Below, piece by piece: positions 36,765 through 44,822 of a stretch of 64,000 bases of DNA; the first letter of the stretch is position 1; each line of letters opens with the position of its first letter. Source of the stretch: Aureimonas sp. SK2 (lineage in GTDB: Bacteria > Pseudomonadota > Alphaproteobacteria > Rhizobiales > Rhizobiaceae); assembly GCF_029813115.1 (NCBI RefSeq), contig NZ_JAPZDS010000001.1:186001-250000 (forward strand), in the 5' to 3' direction. The notes below the pieces were generated by a model. That model was not told the DNA's origin, made no database searches, and saw nothing but the letters and a program-made list of their open reading frames with translations. Made by a program: the position numbers and the translations under genes.

Positions 36765-37109
36765 CTAGAGCCGGGTCAGGGACTGGGACCGGCAGATCAG
36801 GCCCCCGAGCACGCAGCCCGAGACCGACAGCGTGTCGCCCGTCAGCTTGCCCTTGCCGGAATATTCCTTGCCGCCCTTGGTATAGTCCGTCACCGTGCCC
36901 TGGTAGGCGCCGCCGCCCGACGGCTTCATGGTGCCGAAGGTCTTTCCCTTGTGCGGGCCGTTCACATAGGCCAGGCAAAAGCCGCCGGAGCAGGGGGCGA
37001 TCTTCGCGTCGTTGCCCGAAGGCATGCGCCAGGTGCCCTCGATCGGGTCCGCCAGTGCCGCACCCGTCATTGCCGCCAGCGCCAGAAATGTCGCAGCCAA
37101 ACGTTTCAT
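36765..37109 (-). CDS. DUF2147-like secreted protein, copy 1
   Basis: This 114-residue protein starts at the ATG at 37109 behind GGGAGG, with a signal peptide ending ALA-DP. The mature part mirrors copy 2: IEGTWRMPSGNDAKIAPC, GKTFGTM, a G.Y.G.VTDY segment and CVLGGLICRSQSLTRL. The two are tandem paralogues from a local duplication and are diverged at most positions outside the motifs. It is first in the copy1-copy2-acyltransferase transcript. Confidence 0.78.
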   Translation of the reverse strand: MKRLAATFLALAAMTGAALADPIEGTWRMPSGNDAKIAPCSGGFCLAYVNGPHKGKTFGTMKPSGGGAYQGTVTDYTKGGKEYSGKGKLTGDTLSVSGCVLGGLICRSQSLTRL

Positions 37110-37441
37110 CCGATCCTCCCGGCCGCCCCGTCTTGATCGCGGGCCACGCGGCTTACGCAAACGTAAATGGAAACGCGAACCTCGCCAAGAGGGCTCGGTG
37201 AGAAGGCGTTCGTCGCACATGCTGAAGGGAATGCCACCGAAGATGATGAAGCGAGTTTGAATCGAATCGGGCAAACGCCGTGTTTCCAGGGCGTTCCGGC
37301 GCGGCAGCCTCAAGAATTTCCGACAGATGAACGCGGCATTCAACTTGAATTAGCCAAGCATTTTAAGCGCCGGTTCAAGGGCCGCTGGCAATCTCGTCTC
37401 AACAGCCCGAGGGGGCGCAAAGAGACAGAAGGACAGGGACC
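37110..37441 (+). other. 332-base divergent intergenic region
   Basis: The gap separates the minus-strand DUF2147 operon from the plus-strand SEL1-like gene. The middle is less GC-rich than its neighbours (for example around 37220-37370). It contains a 13-base palindrome at 37338-37350 (ATTCAA-C-TTGAAT), about 92 bases before the SEL1-like ATG. I see no gene, tRNA or clear promoter in it. Confidence 0.5.
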
Positions 37442-37714
37442 ATGGCACGCTTCGAACTTCAGGACGGCGATTTCGGCACCGCGCTCGGCCTTGCGGCCCC
37501 GATGGGCGAGACGCTTTTCGCGATGGCGCTTCGCCACGCTTCGGGCCGCGACGGCGAGACGGATCTCGTCTCCGCCCATATGTATTTCAACCTGGCCGCC
37601 CAGATGAGCGTCGAGGACGCCGCCGACCATCGCCAGGACGTGGCGGCGATGATGACGAAGGCCGAGATCGGCCGCGCCCTGCGCCTTGCCCGCCAGTGGC
37701 TCTCCCGCAACTGA
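37442..37714 (+). CDS. Short SEL1-like repeat protein
   Basis: This 90-residue protein begins MARFELQDGDFGTALGL and contains one SEL1-like repeat (MYFNLAAQMSVEDAADHR, about residues 47-64) between two helices. Small proteins with this layout are widespread in alphaproteobacteria and lack a signal peptide. SEL1 repeats usually mediate protein-protein contacts; the partner is unknown. It converges on the aminotransferase gene with a 9-base gap. Confidence 0.75.
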   Translation: MARFELQDGDFGTALGLAAPMGETLFAMALRHASGRDGETDLVSAHMYFNLAAQMSVEDAADHRQDVAAMMTKAEIGRALRLARQWLSRN

Positions 37715-37723
37715 GCCGGACGC

Positions 37724-38821
37724 TCAGCGTCCGGCCTCGGCCAGCGAGGCGTCCAGCGCCTCTGCGAAGCGGTCGAGTTCCTCGTCCCGGCCGACTGTCA
37801 CGCGGATCATCCGATCCAGCGGCGCGACGCCCGGCATTCGGATGAACACCCGGCGCTCGAGGACGCCCTCCAGCACGCGGCGCGCATAGGCACCGTCCCG
37901 CCCGCAGTCGATCGCCACGAAGTTGGTGGCCGAGGGCAGGGGCCGCAGCCCGGCGGCTTCCGCGATGCCGGCAAGTTTCGTCCGCGCGCGCACGATCCGT
38001 TCCACGACGTCCCGCAGATAGTCCTGGTCGCCCAGCGCCGCCACGGCGCCCGCCTGCGCCATGCGCGAGACGCCGAAGTGATTGCGCACCTTGTGGAAAT
38101 GCGCGACCGTTTCCGCAGCGCCGAACACGAACGCCACCCGCACGCCCGCCATGCCGTAGGCCTTGGAAAAGGTGCGGAAGCGCAGGACGTGGGGCCGGAT
38201 CTCACCTGCATCCGGCAGCGCCGAGGGCGGCGCGAGATCGCTATAGGCCTCGTCCAGCACCAGGATCGTGCCGTCCGGCACCGCGTCCATCAGGCGACGC
38301 ACGGCGTCCGCCTCGTGCCAGCTTCCGGTCGGGTTGTCCGGGTTGGCGAAGTAGACGAGCTTCGGCCGCGTCTCCACCATCCGCCCAATTAGCGCGTCGA
38401 TGTCCTCGCGGTCGTCGCGATAGGGTAAGAAGTCCAGCACCCCGCCGTGGCCCGAGACATGGTAGTTGAAGGTCGGATAGGCGCCGTGGGAGGTCAGAAC
38501 CCGGTCGCCCGGCTCCAGCACGATCTGCGTCAGCAGGCCGAACAGGCCGTCGATCCCCTCGCCGACGATCACCTCCTCGAAGCGGACGCCGAGATGCGCC
38601 GCGATCGCTTCGCGCAGGGCATGGTGCTCCGGGTCGCCATAGGCCCAGCTTTCCCCCGCCGCCCGGGCCATGGCCTCCACCACTCGGGGCGAGGGGCCGA
38701 AGACGCTTTCGTTCGCGCCGAGCCGCGCCAGGAAGGGGCGGCCGAACCGGCGCTCCAGCGCCTCCGGGCCGACGAAGGGAATGGTCGCTGGCAGCGCCAG
38801 CGTGCGGGCGTTGAAGGGCAT
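37724..38821 (-). CDS. PLP-dependent aminotransferase, HisC-like (class I/II)
   Basis: This 365-residue protein has the fold-type I PLP lysine in RTFSKAYGMAG (about residues 218-228), a PDNPTG substrate-binding motif and an N-terminal ARLGANE segment typical of histidinol-phosphate aminotransferases. The likely substrates are histidinol phosphate or aromatic amino acids. No other his gene is nearby, so it may be an aromatic-specific paralogue instead of the biosynthetic hisC. Confidence 0.82.
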   Translation of the reverse strand: MPFNARTLALPATIPFVGPEALERRFGRPFLARLGANESVFGPSPRVVEAMARAAGESWAYGDPEHHALREAIAAHLGVRFEEVIVGEGIDGLFGLLTQIVLEPGDRVLTSHGAYPTFNYHVSGHGGVLDFLPYRDDREDIDALIGRMVETRPKLVYFANPDNPTGSWHEADAVRRLMDAVPDGTILVLDEAYSDLAPPSALPDAGEIRPHVLRFRTFSKAYGMAGVRVAFVFGAAETVAHFHKVRNHFGVSRMAQAGAVAALGDQDYLRDVVERIVRARTKLAGIAEAAGLRPLPSATNFVAIDCGRDGAYARRVLEGVLERRVFIRMPGVAPLDRMIRVTVGRDEELDRFAEALDASLAEAGR

Positions 38822-39002
38822 GCGGACTCTCTTGGCAACGGCGACCCGCCCGTTCTAGAGGCTGCGGCCGCGCTTGGACAGTCTTGCCCGACACTCGCGG
38901 AAAACCGTTGATAAACCATGGCTTGCCCCGGTTTCTCCTTGAATCGCGGGCGCCGCCTTCCCACGCTCCGCCCATGCTCACCCGTTCGCGTGCCCCTTCC
39001 CG

Positions 39003-40127
39003 ATGATCCGCTTCGTCCACACCGCCGACTGGCAGATCGGCAAGCCCTTCGGCGGCTATGCCGACGAGACGCGGGCCGAACTGCGCGCCGAGCGGTTCAA
39101 CGCCGTGCGACGCTTGGCCGAACTCGCGCAGGCGCGGGGCGCCGCCTTCGTGGTGGTGGCGGGCGACGCCTTCGATGGCAACACGGTGTCCGACCGGGAT
39201 ATCCAGCGCACGCTCGACGCGATGGCGTCCTTCGCCGGTCCCTGGATCATGCTGCCGGGCAATCATGATCCGGCGGTCAGCGTGTCGGTCTGGTCGCGGC
39301 TCGCGCGGTTCGAAAGCCGCGCTCGCGTTGTGGTGGCCGACAGGCCGGCACCGATCGAGCTTTGCGAGGGCCGCGCCGTGGTTCTGCCCGCCCCGCTGCT
39401 GCGCCACCGGGAAGGCGCCGACCTGACGGACTGGTTCGACGGTGCCCCGACGCCGGCTCACACCGTGCGCGTCGGCCTTGCCCATGGAGCCGTCGCCAAC
39501 CGCCTGCCCGCCTCGGCCGAAAGCGGCAACCCGATCGCCGACGACCGCGCGAACCGGGCAAAGCTCGACTATCTCGCGCTCGGCGACTGGCACGGCTTCC
39601 TGGAGATCGCGCCGCGTACCTTCTATTCCGGCACGCCCGAGGCCGACCGCTACCCCGCCAACGAGCCGGGCTTCGTCGCGCTGGTCGAGATCGACGGGCC
39701 GGGCGCCGCGCCGCGCGTCGAGAAGGTCCGCACCGCGCGCTTCGACTGGCGGGCGATCGGCCTCGACATGCACGGCGAGATCGATGCGCTGGATGCCGCA
39801 CTGGCCTCCGTCCCGTCGCCCGGCGAGGCTCTGGTGGACCTGACGCTTCGCGGCACGCTGTCGCTGCGCGACCGGATCGCGCTGGACGAGGCGCTGGCGT
39901 CCTGGGAGACACGCTTCTTCGACCTGCGCGTCCGAGACGACGAGCTTCTGGACGAGCCGGACGAGGAGGACCTCGATCGGATCGACGCCGCCGGCTTCGT
40001 GCGCACGGCGATCGATCGCCTGCGCGCCAAGGCCGCCGACGGAACCGACCCCGAGCGCGCGGCCGCGGCTCTCGCCCTGCGCATGATGTTTGCCGAGCAC
40101 GCCCGCCTCGGCCGGCGGGAGGGCTGA
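39003..40127 (+). CDS. DNA repair metallophosphoesterase, SbcD/YhaO-like
   Basis: This 374-residue protein has calcineurin-like phosphoesterase motifs in order: HTADWQIGKPFGG (about residues 5-17), GDAFDGNTVSD (about 54-64), LPGNHDP (about 81-87), and a later GLAHG and GDWHG pair. It is the nuclease subunit of SbcCD/YhaNO-type complexes acting on hairpins or blocked ends. It is immediately followed (3 bases) by the ATPase subunit. Confidence 0.88.
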   Translation: MIRFVHTADWQIGKPFGGYADETRAELRAERFNAVRRLAELAQARGAAFVVVAGDAFDGNTVSDRDIQRTLDAMASFAGPWIMLPGNHDPAVSVSVWSRLARFESRARVVVADRPAPIELCEGRAVVLPAPLLRHREGADLTDWFDGAPTPAHTVRVGLAHGAVANRLPASAESGNPIADDRANRAKLDYLALGDWHGFLEIAPRTFYSGTPEADRYPANEPGFVALVEIDGPGAAPRVEKVRTARFDWRAIGLDMHGEIDALDAALASVPSPGEALVDLTLRGTLSLRDRIALDEALASWETRFFDLRVRDDELLDEPDEEDLDRIDAAGFVRTAIDRLRAKAADGTDPERAAAALALRMMFAEHARLGRREG

Positions 40128-40130
40128 CCC

Positions 40131-42758
40131 ATGTATCTGCGATCCCTCAGCCTGCGCGAGTTCGCCGGCGTGTCCGCCATGACGCTCGACCGGTTCGAGG
40201 ACGGGCTCAACGTCGTCGTCGGCGACAACGAGGCCGGCAAGTCCACCGTCCTGACGGCGCTTCGCGCGGCCTTCTTCCAGAAGCACCGGTCCAGCGGGGA
40301 GGCGACGCGCGCGCTTCTTCCCTACGGCCGGCAGGTGCGCCCCGAGGTCGAGATCGCCTTTTCGCTGGGCGGCACCGACTACGAGCTGCGCAAGGCCTTC
40401 CTTCAGAAGCCCGAGGCCGAGCTGGTCTGGCCCGGCGGGCGGCTGCAGGGCGACGCGGTGGAGGAGCGGCTGGCCGAACTCCTGCGCTTCACCCATTCGG
40501 GCGCGCGCAAGCCGAAGGAAGGCGACTTCGTCGGAACGTTCGGCCTTCTCTGGGTCGACCAGGGGCGCTCCACCGAAGGGCTCGACCTCGGCGCTGGCCG
40601 CGATGCCGTGACGGCCTCCCTGGAAGGCGAGGTCAGTCATGTCCTCGGCGGCGAGCGCGGCCGTGCCCTGCTCGCCGCGTCCCGCGCGCGGCAGGACCGG
40701 TTCTTCACCGAGACCCTGCGGGTGAAGGGCAACTCGCCCCTGTGCGAGGCCGAAGAGCGGCTCGAAAAGCTGCGGGAGGAACTCTCGCAGCGCCGTGCGA
40801 GCCTTGCCGACTATCGCGGCAAGCTCCAGCGCCTGTCGGACCGCCGCTCCGTCCTGCGCTCCTACGAGGAGGAGGACGCGGTCGGGCAGGCCGCCGCCGC
40901 TCTCGCCAGGGCCGAGGCCGACCAGCGCGCGCTCCTGGACCTGCGCCGCGACTGCGCGGAGGCCGAGCGCGAGCTGAAGCATGCCCTGAGCCTTCGCGAG
41001 CACGCCGGCGAGCGGCTGAAGCAGCGTGAGACGCTGCTGAATGCCGCCGCGCGATCGGCCGGTCAGGGCGAGGAAGAACGCGCGCGGCTTGCCGAGCACC
41101 GGGCGACGGCCGAGCGCGACCGGCGGCATCTCGCGGAACTCGAAGGGGCGCATGCAGCCGCGCGCGAGGCCCTCGCGCAGGCGGAAAGCCGCGCGGAGGC
41201 CGCTCGCGTCGCCGACGAGCGCAACCGCCTGATCCGCGATATCGACCGGCTCGACGCCCAGCTCGCCGAAGGGCGGCGACTGGCCGAACGGCTGGAGGCG
41301 ATCTCCCGCGAGGGCGCCCGGCGTGCCCCGACCCGGCGGGAACTCGGCGAGCTGGAAGAGATCGAGCGGAGCCTCCGCGAGGCCGAGATCCGCCTCTCCG
41401 CGGCGTCGCCCACCGTCACCTTCGCGCCCGACGAGCCGGGCGCGCGGATCGAGATCGACGGCGCGGCGGTGAACCCCTCAGAAGCCCTCACCGTCGCGGC
41501 GCGCACGACCTATCGCCTCACCGGCTTCGGCCTCGTGACGGTGGAGCCCGGCGGCGGCTCGGCTGCGCTGGCCGACGAGGTGGCGCGCGGACGCGCCAAG
41601 CTCGCGGCCCGGCTTGCCGCTCTGTCCTCGGCGAGCGTCGACGAGGCGCGACGGGCCACGGGCGAGGCCGAGGAGCGGACCGCGGAGGCGACTCGCCTGC
41701 GCGAGCTGCTGGCGGCGCGGCTGCCTGCGGGTTTGGAGCGCGCGGAGGCGGAACGGCGTTCCCTCGGCGAGGCGGCCGACCGTTTGGCGTCGCCGGATCC
41801 AGCCGTCGCGCCGGGCGACCTCGAGCCGGCGCGCCTGGCGGCCCAGGCCGCGCGAGAGCGCGTGTCGCGTGCGGACGGAGCGCTCGAAGCGGCGCGTCGC
41901 GACCTGCGCGCCACCGAGGCCGAGCTGGTCGGACGGGAGGCACGCGCCGCCCATCTCGACGCGGAGGCGCACCGCCTGCGCGCGGAGGCCGATGCGGCGG
42001 AAGCCGCGCGCACGCTGTCGGCCTTGAAAGAGGATCTGGCCGCCGCCGAACTCGAACGCGCGGCACGAGAGGTCGTGGCCGAAGCGCGGCGGCGCGCGCT
42101 GGCGGAAGGCGACCCCGAAACCGTGGAGCGCACGGTCGCCGCCAAGCGGCGCGCGCGCGAGGAGATCGAGCGCGCTCTGGCCGCCCTGCGCGCCGAGATC
42201 GCCACGCTGGAAGGCGAGCTGCGCGTGCAAGGCGCCAACGCGCTGGACGAGGAGATCGCCCGACTCGAAGGCGAGATCGAGCAGGCCGAGCGGCTCCGGT
42301 CGCGCCTCGCGCTGGAAGCGGACGCTTCGCGGCTTCTTCATCAGACCTTGCTGCAGGCGCAGCGCGAAGCGCACGAATCCTGGCTCGCACCGATCAAGGC
42401 CCATGTCGCGCCCTATCTGCGGCTGATCCATCCCGATTCCGACATCGCGCTCGACGAGGCGACGCTGGAGCTGACCGGCGTCCGGCGCCGGGGCGTCGAC
42501 GAGGACTTCCGCCGCCTGTCGGCCGGCGCGCGCGAGCAGGTGGCCGTGGTGACACGTCTCGCGCTTGCCGACGTGATCAAGAAGGGCGGGCATCCCGCCG
42601 CCGTGATTCTGGACGACGCGCTGGTGAATACCGACGAGCGCCGGCTGGAGCGGATGCACGATGTCCTGCGCAAGGCGGCCGAAGGACTCCAGGTTATTAT
42701 CCTGACCTGCCGCGAGCGAGACTTCCGCACCATCGGGGCGCCCATCTTTCGCCTTTGA
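40131..42758 (+). CDS. SMC-like ATPase, SbcC/YhaN-like
   Basis: This 875-residue protein pairs with the upstream nuclease. It has a Walker A site (GDNEAGKST, about residues 32-40), long coiled coils between about 200 and 760 rich in Arg, Ala and Glu, and a C-terminal lobe with an ABC signature-like LSAGAREQVAVV (about 802-813) and a Walker B VILDDALVNTD (about 822-832). The zinc-hook CxxC of canonical SbcC is not seen, as in YhaN. It probably clamps DNA and gates the nuclease. Confidence 0.88.
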   Translation: MYLRSLSLREFAGVSAMTLDRFEDGLNVVVGDNEAGKSTVLTALRAAFFQKHRSSGEATRALLPYGRQVRPEVEIAFSLGGTDYELRKAFLQKPEAELVWPGGRLQGDAVEERLAELLRFTHSGARKPKEGDFVGTFGLLWVDQGRSTEGLDLGAGRDAVTASLEGEVSHVLGGERGRALLAASRARQDRFFTETLRVKGNSPLCEAEERLEKLREELSQRRASLADYRGKLQRLSDRRSVLRSYEEEDAVGQAAAALARAEADQRALLDLRRDCAEAERELKHALSLREHAGERLKQRETLLNAAARSAGQGEEERARLAEHRATAERDRRHLAELEGAHAAAREALAQAESRAEAARVADERNRLIRDIDRLDAQLAEGRRLAERLEAISREGARRAPTRRELGELEEIERSLREAEIRLSAASPTVTFAPDEPGARIEIDGAAVNPSEALTVAARTTYRLTGFGLVTVEPGGGSAALADEVARGRAKLAARLAALSSASVDEARRATGEAEERTAEATRLRELLAARLPAGLERAEAERRSLGEAADRLASPDPAVAPGDLEPARLAAQAARERVSRADGALEAARRDLRATEAELVGREARAAHLDAEAHRLRAEADAAEAARTLSALKEDLAAAELERAAREVVAEARRRALAEGDPETVERTVAAKRRAREEIERALAALRAEIATLEGELRVQGANALDEEIARLEGEIEQAERLRSRLALEADASRLLHQTLLQAQREAHESWLAPIKAHVAPYLRLIHPDSDIALDEATLELTGVRRRGVDEDFRRLSAGAREQVAVVTRLALADVIKKGGHPAAVILDDALVNTDERRLERMHDVLRKAAEGLQVIILTCRERDFRTIGAPIFRL

Positions 42759-43149
42759 TATGGCGCGCCTGCGGCGCTTGCCCGGTGCTGCGCTGCGGCG
42801 GCGGAGGTCCGGCCGGGGCGCGCAGGGCGGCCTGCGGAGATTGCTCCAACCTTTGCAAGGCCCTGCAACGGAAGGCTTTGGTCAGGCTCGCGCAGGCTTT
42901 CACTCGAAACGGCCGCAATTCGTCGCGTCGCATCAACCAGATCGTGTCGCCGGTGCAACAGCGGTGTGACCAACACGCCGCCAAGGCGGCCTTATGTCCT
43001 TTCCGTGATTGCATCCCAAGCCAGCCTGAATATTCTCACGGTCAGAAGAGCGGGGGACGACCCGGACTTCTGCAGGGGATGGGGCAGGGAAGGCTGTCCT
43101 TCGAAACAAAAGCCCAACCCTAACCTATAACTTGACTGGAGGTCAGGAC
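42759..43149 (+). other. 391-base intergenic region upstream of the porin
   Basis: It holds no convincing gene. Its notable content is a candidate porin promoter at 43009-43036, a short GCCGCC/GGCGGC palindrome at 42977-42990, and a Shine-Dalgarno (GGAGG at 43138-43142) that fixes the porin start. A TATAAC at 43126 is too close to the start codon to be a likely -10. Confidence 0.5.
43009..43036 (+). promoter_or_regulatory. Candidate porin promoter
   Basis: TTGCAT (43009-43014) and TATTCT (43031-43036) are spaced by 16 bases. Transcription from here would give a leader of about 105 bases, in line with porin mRNAs that are targets of small RNAs. The match was made by eye. Confidence 0.4.
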
Positions 43150-44394
43150 ATGAACATCAAGAGCCTTCTTCTCGGCTCCGCTGCGGCCCTCGTCGCAGTT
43201 TCCGGCGCTCGCGCGGCCGACGCCATCGTCGCCGTCGAGCCCGAGCCGGTCGACTACGTCCGCGTTTGCGACGTCTACGGCAAGGGCTTCTACTACATCC
43301 CCGGCACCGAGACCTGCCTTTCGGTCGGCGGTTACGTCCGCTTCCAGGTGAACGTCGCCGGTGACCCGGCCGTCAACCTCGAAGGCGACGACTACCAGCT
43401 CGCCACCCGCGTCCGCGCCCGTCTGAACTTCGACGCTCGCGAAGAGACCGAGCTCGGCACCCTGCGCGGCTTCGCCCGTCTCCAGGCCACCAACACCTCG
43501 GGCGCGTCGAATGGCGTTGCGATCGACCAGGCCTACATCCAGCTCGGCGGCCTGCTCATGGGCTACCGTGACACCCTCTGGTCGTCGGGCATCGGCGGCA
43601 TCGAGGACGGCCTGCTGACCGACACCGACCTCGTGGTCGGCGACTTCAACACCAACCAGGTGTCCTACACCTTCGCCGCGGGCGGCTTCTCGGCCACGAT
43701 CGGCCTCGAAGACGACGGCACCGGCGACGTGGTTCCGGACATCCACGGCAAGCTCGTCTACTCGGGCGCCTGGGGTGGTGCGTACCTGTCGGCCGTCTAC
43801 GACGAGACCTTCAACCGCGAAGACCTGCAGTCGATCTTCGGCTCGAACTTCAACTTCCTGACGCTCACGGGCTTCTTCCCGACGCTGCTGGAAGACGGCA
43901 ACAACGACGCCTTCGCTCTGAAGGGCGGCGTGCTGCTGAAGGACCTGATCGCGGCCGACTCGCAGCTCAAGATCGAGGGTCACTACGCCTTCGACCCGAC
44001 GGTCTACGCCACGATCGACGGTCTGGCCAAGGTCAACACCTTCTCCGCCAACAACCCGAACATCCTGAACCCGACCCCGGGCTCGGTTCCGATCGTTCTC
44101 GAGTGGGCCGCCGGTGCTGGCTACGCCCAGGCGTTCGGCAAGCTCGGCCTCGCGGTCTCCGGCCAGTACGGCGAGACCTTCGACACGCGCTTCCTGACCC
44201 TCGCGCCGAACGGCCGTGTCGTTCCGGTCGATCTGTCGGGCGAGTACTACGCTCTGGTCGGCAACGTCGGCTACCAGATCACCAACAACTTCGCGACCCT
44301 CGCGGAAGTCTCCTACCGGAACGTCGACTTCGGCGGCCCGATCGGCGACACCGACCAGGTTTCTGGTTTCCTCCGCTTCCAGCGCGACTTCTAA
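43150..44394 (+). CDS. Outer-membrane porin (Hyphomicrobiales Omp2/RopA type)
   Basis: This 414-residue protein starts at the ATG at 43150 behind GGAGG. The signal peptide ends near ARA-AD. The mature N-terminus has the Porin_2 block PVDYVRVCDVYGKGFYYIPG with a conserved cysteine pair (CDVYGKGFYYIPGTETC) and then an alternating beta-strand pattern to a C-terminal phenylalanine (FQRDF). It forms a 16-stranded general diffusion channel. The codon use is strongly biased (C-ending codons), as for highly expressed genes. A strong terminator follows. Confidence 0.93.
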   Translation: MNIKSLLLGSAAALVAVSGARAADAIVAVEPEPVDYVRVCDVYGKGFYYIPGTETCLSVGGYVRFQVNVAGDPAVNLEGDDYQLATRVRARLNFDAREETELGTLRGFARLQATNTSGASNGVAIDQAYIQLGGLLMGYRDTLWSSGIGGIEDGLLTDTDLVVGDFNTNQVSYTFAAGGFSATIGLEDDGTGDVVPDIHGKLVYSGAWGGAYLSAVYDETFNREDLQSIFGSNFNFLTLTGFFPTLLEDGNNDAFALKGGVLLKDLIAADSQLKIEGHYAFDPTVYATIDGLAKVNTFSANNPNILNPTPGSVPIVLEWAAGAGYAQAFGKLGLAVSGQYGETFDTRFLTLAPNGRVVPVDLSGEYYALVGNVGYQITNNFATLAEVSYRNVDFGGPIGDTDQVSGFLRFQRDF

Positions 44395-44419
44395 TCCGAG
44401 CGATCGGATCGGAAACGAG

Positions 44420-44445
44420 AGGCCCGGCGAAAGCCGGGCCTTTTT
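44420..44445 (+). terminator. Intrinsic terminator of the porin gene
   Basis: A perfect 9-base stem (AGGCCCGGC / GCCGGGCCT) with a GAAA tetraloop is followed by TTTTT, 25 bases after the porin stop. Confidence 0.9.
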
Positions 44446-44491
44446 CGTTTGGGCCGCAGTCAGGCGGAAGCCGTCCCCCGAAAGTTCGTCC

Positions 44492-44761
44492 ATCGCCGAT
44501 ACGCTGAAGATTTGCGCCGTTCTGCTTCGCCGGTCTGGTGATACGGGGGACATCCTTGCCTTCCGCTTCCCCGTTGGCCGAGGCGCAGCGCGTCAAGGGC
44601 GGGATCGAAGCCGGGACGAGCCGCAAGGCTGCGGCTATCCGGGAGTTGCGGGAAGAGAGTGGCGTGACGACGTCCGCCATGCCGCACTGCCTCGGCAGTC
44701 CCCCGTCGGAATGCGGCCCATCGTCCGGCATTTCGTCGCCGTCAAGAAGGCGTCTACATAA
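44492..44761 (+). pseudogene. Decayed Nudix hydrolase gene fragment
   Basis: A Nudix domain is split over frames. The first frame reads KICAVLLRRSGDTGDILAFR, the usual first strand and loop. A +1 base in the CCCC at 44569-44572 shifts the frame, after which GGIEAGTSRKAAAIRELREE-SGV reads as a Nudix box, with the first catalytic-region Glu (GE in GGxxxGE) replaced by Thr. A second shift at the CCCCC at 44700-44704 restores the first frame (VRHFVAV) until a TAA at 44759. The C-terminal third of the domain is absent. No start codon or ribosome site is convincing. Both shifts lie in C tracts, so base-calling error in one or both is possible, but the truncation and the altered Nudix box argue for true decay. 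Confidence 0.6.
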
Positions 44762-44764
44762 GGA

Positions 44765-44796
44765 AAGACCCGGCCTCCTTCCGAAAGCCGGGTCTT
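44765..44796 (-). terminator. Terminator of the lytic transglycosylase gene
   Basis: A perfect 10-base stem (AAGACCCGGC / GCCGGGTCTT) with a 12-base loop; on the minus strand it is followed by a T-rich run. It sits 26 bases beyond the transglycosylase stop. Confidence 0.8.
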
Positions 44797-44822
44797 CGTC
44801 TGCTCGCAAGGTGCGCCCCGGT

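Noticed and set aside
38241-41153. A 970-codon open frame on the minus strand
   Set aside because: It overlaps the aminotransferase, yhaO and yhaN genes antisense or out of frame and has shadow-like composition.
42977-42990. Palindrome GCCGCC-AA-GGCGGC upstream of the porin as a terminator
   Set aside because: The loop is only two bases and no T run follows, so it cannot act as an intrinsic terminator.
43126-43131. TATAAC as the -10 of the porin promoter
   Set aside because: Transcription would start at the Shine-Dalgarno, leaving no room for ribosome binding; the 43009-43036 site fits better.
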